From: a virus
DNA length: 27,307 bases
Virus record (IMG/VR): IMGVR_UViG_3300046167_000421
Span: 1 to 27,307 of that record
Reading direction: 5' to 3' (one strand)
Within the stretch, counting starts at the first letter, position 1. Each line of letters opens with the position of its first letter. The translations under genes were made by a program, and so were the position numbers. A model generated the notes under the pieces. That model was not told the DNA's origin. It ran no database searches and worked only from the letters and a program-made list of their open reading frames with translations. Shown piece after piece: positions 22,767 through 27,307 of this stretch.

Positions 22767-22826
22767 TCCCCGCGCAGGGTTACGCGCACAACAACTCCAA
22801 CAATCAAACAACGTAAAGGATACAAA

Positions 22827-23447
22827 ATGTTTGAAATAGATCTAGGGGCATCAGGCTCCGATATTAACACCTTCCTGCAATGGTCAGCTAAAGGAACAGA
22901 GGACGGCGCTGTCCGCGCAAAGCAGTTCTACACCCGTGACGGTGGAGCGAAGGTTGAGTTTGAAGCTGCAAGCACAGCCGGTTTTATTCTTGACTTGCAA
23001 AGCCTCAAGACAGGTTGGCAGAGGTCGGACGGCATGGTCGGCGTAGCTCCAGAATGGAAGTGGAACCCAACAGTCAGTCAAATGATGACTAAGCCTGGAG
23101 ATGATTACAAGAAAGGCTTTTCGGTCAAGTGCGCTATCGGTGGCGGCAAGGTCGCCATGTGGGAGCAGGCAGGCGCCGGCGTTTGGGATGCTCTCACAAG
23201 CCTTGCGCCAGAGCTTTCTAAAATTCCAGAAGGCAAAGCAGCAAAGCTAAAACTTATTGATGCGAAAAGTGTTAAGTATACTAAGGGCGGTACATGCGTA
23301 CCAATTTTTGAGGTTAGTGCTGTAGACAAACCAGACAGCCTGAAAGAAGGTGTCGCCGCAGGAATAGCAGTCGAAGAAGCTGCACCCGCGCCCGAGACCA
23401 AGCCTGACCCAGCTCCTGCACCAGCCCCGGTTGACGCAGAGTTTTAA
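22827..23447 (+). CDS. Single-stranded DNA-binding protein-like (gp2.5-like)
   Basis: This 206-aa protein is beta-rich at residues about 1-165 (aromatic and basic strands, e.g. F-L-Q-W-S-A-K and A-P-E-W-K-W-N-P). A proline/alanine/glutamate tail follows and ends in VDAEF. A flexible acidic tail with terminal Phe is the feature used by phage and bacterial SSBs to contact replication partners. AAAGGATA lies at good spacing before the ATG. Position between a nuclease and a primase-helicase fits a role in coating ssDNA. Fold assignment is by pattern and context; no catalytic motif exists to confirm it. Confidence 0.7.
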   Translation: MFEIDLGASGSDINTFLQWSAKGTEDGAVRAKQFYTRDGGAKVEFEAASTAGFILDLQSLKTGWQRSDGMVGVAPEWKWNPTVSQMMTKPGDDYKKGFSVKCAIGGGKVAMWEQAGAGVWDALTSLAPELSKIPEGKAAKLKLIDAKSVKYTKGGTCVPIFEVSAVDKPDSLKEGVAAGIAVEEAAPAPETKPDPAPAPAPVDAEF

Positions 23448-23450
23448 ATG

Positions 23451-23480
23451 AAAAAAGCCCAGCGGTCATAGCCGCTGGGC
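23451..23480 (-). terminator. Leftward intrinsic terminator-like hairpin inside the rightward operon
   Basis: A perfect 9-bp GC-rich stem (GCCCAGCGG 23457-23465, CCGCTGGGC 23472-23480) has a 6-nt loop. On the + strand it is preceded by A6 (23451-23456), so read leftward the stem is followed by T6, a textbook leftward terminator. Read rightward it lacks a T-tract and could only pause or stabilise RNA between the SSB and primase genes. Confidence 0.6.
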
Positions 23481-23498
23481 AGTTCAGGGGAGGAATCA

Positions 23499-25688
23499 AT
23501 GAAAATGGAAGTGGAAGAACAAATGGAAATGGCTCCCAAAACCGAAATCATTAAGCAGTTCATAGCACAGATCACAGAAAATTGGAACACTGTAGGCCAA
23601 CCGCTCATAGAGATACGTTCTATATCGCAATCTGGATCAGCAAACGCCGCAAGATTTGCACTAAAAAACATAGAAGACGCAGCCCAGCATGCCGAGGCAA
23701 TGAACGCTGCAAAGCAAAACATATACATGTGCATCAATCCAATTGACCCAATCATAGACATACCGGCAGGCCAAGCAGCCAAAGACACAGACATCCTCGC
23801 CGCGTTTTACTGTTTCGCAGACGCAGACACAGCAGGCGCAATGGAAAACATCCTGTCTTTCGCCGGCCCAAAGTTCACCATGTCGATCAAGACAGGAACA
23901 ACGCCATTCGCAAGAGGCCACGCATACTGGCAGCTAGAAGAGCCAGTGCAAAACATGCAAGCATGGCGTGATGTACAAAAAGCAATCGCCGCATCGCTCC
24001 AAACAGATGCAGCAGTCGTTAACCCATCACGCATCATGCGCGTGGCAGGCACAGTCTCATGGCCCAACCAAAAGAAACAAGACAAAGGATATGTTCCAGA
24101 GCTGGTCACAATGCGGACAGAGTTCTCAACAGACAGAGAACCAGTAGAGTTTGAACGTATGATGCGCGCCTTCCCAAAGGCAGAGCCACAGGCTGCTAGC
24201 ACAATGAGTATAGACCTCGGCCAGCAAGCAATGGACAGGCAACTGGCAGTCCAGAACGTGCTAGCAGGCGAGGATTGGCATCACAATATGGTGCGCCTGG
24301 TTGGATCATACGTTAACAAAGGCTTGGCAGACGAAGAGATCCACGCGATCACAGATGGCTTCACCTTGGGCGGCTACACAGTGGACGAAACAAGGGCAGA
24401 GGTGCAGAAGGCAATCGACGGAGCCAGAGCAAAAGGCTGGACGCCACCGCCAGACCCAGCAGCCGAGCGCATGGAGCAGCAGAACCAGACACTGCAAATA
24501 GCCACAGAGCCAACACAGAGCTACACAGAGCCTGACACAGGCAATGAATGGCCCACGCCCTACGAAATGTTTGATGCGCTCACACTGCCCCGCAGAGAGT
24601 GGGTCTATGGATACGATTACATCAAGAAGTATATCAGCGTCACAGCATCTGCCGGCGGCATAGGCAAGACATCCGCAATCATTGTGGAAGCACTGGCAAT
24701 ATCGACAGGCAAAGACCTGCTTGGCGTAAGGGTCAAGGAGCAGTGCAACACCTGGGTCATAAATTTGGAAGATCCTATCTCAGAACTTCAAATGAGAACC
24801 ATAGCAGCCATGCAGCACTATGGCCTCAAGCCAGATGACATCAAAGGAAAGCTGTTCATGGACGGTGAGGACACCATGCAGATCACGCTGGCAGCAGAAG
24901 GCAGGGACGGCCTGATCCAGAACGATGAGCTGCTGGCATTTATGATCCGCAAGATCAAAGAGAACAACATAGGTGTCGTAATATTAGATCCATTCATATC
25001 AGCCCACCTGGTCAATGAGAATAATAATGGCAGCATCCAGGCAGTCGTAGCAATGCTCAGGAAGCTGGCAAGAGACACCAACAGCTCAGTACAGCTTGTG
25101 CATCACATCCGTAAAGGCAACGGAGAAGACGCAACGGTTGATTCAGTGCGCGGCGCAGGCAGTCTGATCGGTGCAGCAAGAGCAGCAAGAGTGATAAACA
25201 GGATCACTCCAGAAGACGCAATGGCACTCGGGGTGGACGAACAAGAAGCACTCGGCATCTTCCGCCAGGACGATGGCAAAGCAAACCTCGCACCGCCATC
25301 AGACAAGGCAACTTACCGCCGCATGATCTCAGTCGAAATAGCAAACTCTGAGTTGATTGGTGTAGCCACAGAATTTAAGCTTCCTAATCTATTCGACGGC
25401 GTGACAGCCAAAGACCTCTACGATGTCCAGAGAACAGTTGGCAAGGCAGAGGAGAACGACAAGGCATACCGATCAGACATCAGGGCAAAGAACTGGATCG
25501 GCAATGCAGTCGCAGAACAGCTCGACCTCGACACAGAAAAGCCAGGGGACAAAGCAAAGGCAAAGGCAATCGTCAAGAAGTGGATCAGCACAGGCAACCT
25601 CAAAGTCGCAGAGATAAGAGACAGCCGAAGCGGAAGAGATGTGCCGTGCGTAGTGGTCGGCGAATGGATCAATTGGGAGGAAGTTTGA
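23499..25688 (+). CDS. Primase-helicase: AEP-type primase fused to a RepA-like ATPase
   Basis: This 729-aa protein has an N-terminal primase-like domain of the archaeo-eukaryotic type: D108-x-D110 in C-F-A-D-A-D, then R-G-H141-A-Y-W, and V-N-P-S-R-I-M-R-V-A-G-T (about 174-184). The C-terminal part is a RepA/RecA-like ATPase with Walker A A-S-A-G-G-I-G-K-T (383-391), Walker B V-V-I-L-D (Asp497) and L-V-H-H-I-R-K-G (His535/536). It should prime and unwind at a phage origin; a repeat-rich block follows immediately. GGGGAGGA precedes the ATG. Base use is A-rich and T-poor compared with structural genes. No separate polymerase is encoded in the window. Confidence 0.85.
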   Translation: MKMEVEEQMEMAPKTEIIKQFIAQITENWNTVGQPLIEIRSISQSGSANAARFALKNIEDAAQHAEAMNAAKQNIYMCINPIDPIIDIPAGQAAKDTDILAAFYCFADADTAGAMENILSFAGPKFTMSIKTGTTPFARGHAYWQLEEPVQNMQAWRDVQKAIAASLQTDAAVVNPSRIMRVAGTVSWPNQKKQDKGYVPELVTMRTEFSTDREPVEFERMMRAFPKAEPQAASTMSIDLGQQAMDRQLAVQNVLAGEDWHHNMVRLVGSYVNKGLADEEIHAITDGFTLGGYTVDETRAEVQKAIDGARAKGWTPPPDPAAERMEQQNQTLQIATEPTQSYTEPDTGNEWPTPYEMFDALTLPRREWVYGYDYIKKYISVTASAGGIGKTSAIIVEALAISTGKDLLGVRVKEQCNTWVINLEDPISELQMRTIAAMQHYGLKPDDIKGKLFMDGEDTMQITLAAEGRDGLIQNDELLAFMIRKIKENNIGVVILDPFISAHLVNENNNGSIQAVVAMLRKLARDTNSSVQLVHHIRKGNGEDATVDSVRGAGSLIGAARAARVINRITPEDAMALGVDEQEALGIFRQDDGKANLAPPSDKATYRRMISVEIANSELIGVATEFKLPNLFDGVTAKDLYDVQRTVGKAEENDKAYRSDIRAKNWIGNAVAEQLDLDTEKPGDKAKAKAIVKKWISTGNLKVAEIRDSRSGRDVPCVVVGEWINWEEV

Positions 25689-25693
25689 TGCGC

Positions 25694-25850
25694 TTTCCAC
25701 ACTTCCACAGTTGTTTTTCTGAACTGTGGATGAACTGTGGAACTGTGGAAGAAAAGGCCACAGATAGTTCCACCACAGTAGTTGTATGTATTAGACATAC
25801 TACTGTGGTGGAATGTGGATTAAACGAAACTGTGGTGGATGAACTGTGGA
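25694..25850. repeat. Iteron-like TCCACA/TGTGGA repeat block, candidate replication origin
   Basis: GAACTGTGGA occurs perfectly at 25721-25730, 25732-25741, 25740-25749 and 25841-25850. TTCCACAGTT (the reverse of AACTGTGGAA) lies at 25703-25712 and TTTCCACA at 25694-25701. Several C-C-A-C-A variants lie between, around a long inverted repeat. TTTCCACA is close to a DnaA box (TTATCCACA). The block lies directly after the primase-helicase gene. A weak 55-aa frame (25688-25855) runs through it and is probably only a reading of the repeats. Confidence 0.65.
25768..25813. other. Long near-perfect inverted repeat (cruciform) within the iteron block
   Basis: TTCCACCACAGTAG (25768-25781) pairs perfectly with CTACTGTGGTGGAA (25800-25813). 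After a 3-nt bulge (25782-25784), TATGT (25785-25789) pairs with ACATA (25795-25799), leaving a 5-nt loop. The 19-bp stem is the strongest hairpin in the window. It could be a cruciform for initiation, a primase-loading site or a strong RNA stem. Confidence 0.7.
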
Positions 25851-25857
25851 GATGATG

Positions 25858-26445
25858 ATGAACACGCAGAAGCCCAAGAGGCCAAGGCGCCAAAAGAAGG
25901 CAGACAGAATATTCAACCCGCAAGCACATAAGGATCAAATCATGTGTGACTATGCAATCGCACCAATGGATCGGCTGGCAATACAGATGGACACAAAGTG
26001 GGGCATCGACATGCTGCCAGAATTGGTAAGCGTTGAGACAGCGCAGAAGTATGGATCAGCAATGGCAAAGATGAACAAGGCTATAGAAGAAAACAATCCA
26101 GAAGAATGTAAGGTCAGAGCAGAGGTCGTCGTAAGAGGCCTCAAAGCAATGGATGCAGAAGCAGAGCGCCTTGGAGCACAGAGAGCCTCAACAGACATCT
26201 GGGAGATGGAACTGGATGGCGAGACCTTTGGCATCATGAAAGACGGAAGGTCGTGGCAGAAGATCAAAGAACAACGGCCAGACCTAGAGCTGCTGACGCT
26301 CAGAGAGGTGGCACTCGCATACCGAAACTTCCGAGATCACAAAGCAGGAGAGTTCGAGAAGGCAGTCAAAGAATCCTTTCCAGCAGCAGAGGTGATCGAC
26401 ATCCGAGCAAAGCCGAAAGTGTTTGATGATGACATCCCATTCTGA
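25858..26445 (+). CDS. Replication-region protein ending in an SSB-type C-terminal tip
   Basis: From ATG 25858 (GGAG 6 nt upstream) the protein is 195 aa; GTG 25846 and ATGs at 25852/25855 are alternatives. A basic N-terminus (QKPKRPRRQKKADRIF) leads into a helical region (MDRLAIQMDTKWGIDMLPEL) and a compact mixed domain. The last residues are V-F-D-D-D-I-P-F, the exact acidic tip that bacterial SSB uses to recruit repair and replication proteins. The rest does not look like an OB-fold SSB. It may recruit or compete for host SSB partners. It is not recognised as a family, and base use is strongly A-rich. Confidence 0.6.
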   Translation: MNTQKPKRPRRQKKADRIFNPQAHKDQIMCDYAIAPMDRLAIQMDTKWGIDMLPELVSVETAQKYGSAMAKMNKAIEENNPEECKVRAEVVVRGLKAMDAEAERLGAQRASTDIWEMELDGETFGIMKDGRSWQKIKEQRPDLELLTLREVALAYRNFRDHKAGEFEKAVKESFPAAEVIDIRAKPKVFDDDIPF

Positions 26446-26461
26446 TAAAAAGTAATTGCCC

Positions 26462-26495
26462 GTTGAGCTGCTTCCACCTGTTTCCACAGCTCAAC
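26462..26495. other. Inverted repeat with iteron-like loop
   Basis: GTTGAGCTG (26462-26470) and CAGCTCAAC (26487-26495) form a perfect 9-bp stem. The 16-nt loop carries TTCCACCTG and TTTCCA, echoing the TCCACA repeats near 25.7 kb. It lies just before the rightward terminator. Confidence 0.55.
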
Positions 26496-26506
26496 ACTCA
26501 ACAACT

Positions 26507-26536
26507 GGCCCAGCATTATTGCGCTGGGCCTTTTTT
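26507..26536 (+). terminator. Rightward intrinsic terminator after the replication operon
   Basis: GGCCCAGC (26507-26514) and GCTGGGCC (26523-26530) form an 8-bp GC-rich stem with an 8-nt loop, followed directly by T6 (26531-26536). This is a standard rho-independent terminator that separates the early genes from the small terminase gene. Confidence 0.85.
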
Positions 26537-26546
26537 GTGCTATGAT
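26519..26546 (+). promoter_or_regulatory. Weak promoter candidate for the terminase gene
   Basis: TTGCGC (26519-26524), 16 nt, then TATGAT (26541-26546) lies partly within the terminator stem, 24 nt before the ATG. A promoter embedded in a terminator would let the next block be transcribed independently. The -35 match is poor. Confidence 0.35.
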
Positions 26547-26569
26547 CCCAAAAAACAGATGAGGCACAC

Positions 26570-27034
26570 ATGGCAAAGAAACCAGTAAAAATTAACGCCG
26601 AGCTGATGCACAAGATCGCTGACCGCTTGGCAGTAGGCGAAACACTCAAAAACATACTCAAGACAGCAGGCATGCCAACCTATCAAGGCGTCATGCAAGC
26701 CGTGCTGCGTGACGATGATCTGTATGAGCTCTACCGCAGAGGCAGAGTGATGCAGTCAGAATACTTCACTGACCACATCGCCAACCTAGCAGTGTCGCCA
26801 CTTCCTACGTTTGAGGATAACAGGCTGGCTAACGCAGAGGTGCAACGGCGTAGGCTTGAGATCGACACATTGAAATGGACGCTAGCACGGAACATGCCTT
26901 GGGGCGTAAGGGACAAGAAGGAAGACCAACCACAAGCCCAGACGTTCACAATCAGTTGGGCTGGTGGAGATGTTGAGGTCAATACAACTGAGGTTGTGCC
27001 TGACCAAAAGGAAGAGAGAGTAACAAAGCATTGA
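26570..27034 (+). CDS. Terminase small subunit-like (Sf6-type)
   Basis: In this 154-aa protein, an N-terminal DNA-binding helix-turn-helix region (I-N-A-E-L-M-H-K-I-A-D-R-L-A-V-G-E-T-L) is followed by G-M-P-T-Y-Q-G-V-M-Q-A-V and a charged helix (L-Y-E-L-Y-R-R-G-R-V-M-Q-S-E-Y). The block R-R-L-E-I-D-T-L-K-W-T-L-A-R-N-M-P-W-G follows. This is the pattern of Sf6-type small terminases, which recognise packaging sites. The C-terminus is acidic. GAGG lies 5 nt before the ATG. It stands alone after a terminator, and the large terminase is not in the window. Confidence 0.75.
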   Translation: MAKKPVKINAELMHKIADRLAVGETLKNILKTAGMPTYQGVMQAVLRDDDLYELYRRGRVMQSEYFTDHIANLAVSPLPTFEDNRLANAEVQRRRLEIDTLKWTLARNMPWGVRDKKEDQPQAQTFTISWAGGDVEVNTTEVVPDQKEERVTKH

Positions 27035-27307
27035 TGTCGGATCATGTGTATACAACACATCCTGTCGTTGACAGCTACGCGCGTGAGGCCGGCATGCTGA
27101 GACACCTCGGCGCCAGGTCAGCGAGGCAGGGTAGGCACAACATCTTGTGGTTTGCGTTTAATGCATGGCAGTCTAGAATAAAATCTACAGCGACAACAAT
27201 GCCTTACGTTCTATTTAACATAATAGTTATTATGACGCTACGGTTAAGCCATGCGTTTTGCGCAAACCGACCCCCCCACCCCCCGCAAAACCGCGCGCCC
27301 TTATACC
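27034..27307 (+). CDS. Possible partial ORF running off the window end
   Basis: An ATG overlapping the previous stop (TGATG) opens a frame without stop to the window end (91 codons). The first about 50 residues (MSDHVYTTHPVVDSYAREAG) could be real protein, but the rest becomes hydrophobic, then Pro/Cys/Arg-rich over a C-tract, and looks non-coding. The large terminase would be expected near here but no such motif is visible. Either a small gene that ends past the window or an accidental frame. Confidence 0.3.
   Translation, partial: MSDHVYTTHPVVDSYAREAGMLRHLGARSARQGRHNILWFAFNAWQSRIKSTATTMPYVLFNIIVIMTLRLSHAFCANRPPHPPQNRAPLY
27152..27179 (+). promoter_or_regulatory. Weak promoter candidate near the window end
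   Basis: TTGCGT (27152-27157), 16 nt, then TAGAAT (27174-27179) resembles the spacing of the terminase promoter candidate. The -10 box matches at five of six positions, the -35 poorly. Its target would lie beyond the window. Confidence 0.3.
27219..27284. other. Palindromes and C-tract after the terminase gene
   Basis: CATAATA-GT-TATTATG (27219-27234) is a perfect inverted repeat and TTTGCGCAAA (27257-27266) a perfect palindrome. C7-A-C6 follows at 27271-27284, i.e. G-runs on the other strand. No gene is convincing here. It may be a packaging or regulatory site, or an unreliable contig end. Confidence 0.45.

Noticed and set aside
23807-24202. 131-aa minus-strand frame inside the primase domain
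   Set aside because: Antisense shadow of a gene with recognisable motifs; no start context.
25688-25855. 55-aa frame overlapping the primase-helicase stop
   Set aside because: It is composed almost entirely of the TGTGGA/TCCACA repeats and yields an odd Cys/His/Trp/Val-rich product; the DNA repeat is the better explanation, though the TGATG overlap leaves slight doubt.
27068-27095. TTGACA at 27068-27073 as a -35 box
   Set aside because: No acceptable -10 box lies 15-19 nt downstream.
1-27307. CRISPR arrays, tRNA genes, insertion sequences
   Set aside because: I saw no regularly spaced repeats with unique spacers, no cloverleaf-type sequence and no transposase; iterons near 25.7 kb are too close and irregular for CRISPR.

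Overview
The window is a continuous stretch of a short-tailed (podovirus-like) dsDNA phage genome, or a prophage or contig derived from one. It carries about 35 tightly packed, mostly overlapping genes and no bacterial housekeeping genes. The phage assignment rests on T7-type tail tubular, internal-virion and tail-fibre proteins, a lysis cassette, a phage replication and recombination set and a small-terminase-like gene. A three-TM holin of the gene-transfer-agent type and many marine-phage-like small proteins make a marine alphaproteobacterial host likely, but this is inference. No integrase is visible. No phage DNA polymerase, phage RNA polymerase, portal, capsid or large terminase lies inside the window; these may lie outside it.

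Layout. (1) 1-11434, rightward: tail tubular A (5'-truncated), tail tubular B and four internal-virion/ejection-type proteins, the last two of 1054 and 1117 aa. A second gene is nested in another frame inside the 1054-aa gene (7281-7487). (2) 11431-17117, rightward: host-recognition module with a T7 gp17-like fibre carrying long V/I-T-T-V repeats, a glycine-rich adhesin, a short fibre-like protein, an AT-rich adhesin, a small beta protein and a tail assembly chaperone. (3) 17127-19547, rightward: lysis cassette with a coiled-coil/TM holin-like protein, other membrane proteins including one with an EF-hand loop, a GTA-type holin and an M15 endolysin, followed by two small basic proteins. (4) 19704-21224, leftward: seven small, translationally coupled genes, two of them 30-36-aa single-TM microproteins. 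(5) 21225-21370: divergent control region with repeated palindromic TTGCTAGCAA operator-like sites. (6) 21371-26445, rightward: a ribbon-helix-helix-like protein, RuvC-like resolvase, PD-(D/E)XK nuclease, ssDNA-binding protein, AEP primase-helicase, an iteron/cruciform origin candidate, and a protein ending in the exact SSB C-terminal tip DDDIPF. (7) 26446-27307: hairpins, a rightward terminator, a small terminase-like gene and an unexplained palindromic, C-rich tail.

How it fits together: the 21.3-kb control region probably directs the early rightward replication operon and the leftward accessory operon. The leftward operon meets the late structural/lysis transcript at about 19.55-19.70 kb, where a leftward terminator and a structured intergenic element lie. 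The most interesting points are the overprinted gene at 7281, the divergent operator array, the coupled microprotein operon, the origin-like repeat block and the SSB-tip mimic.
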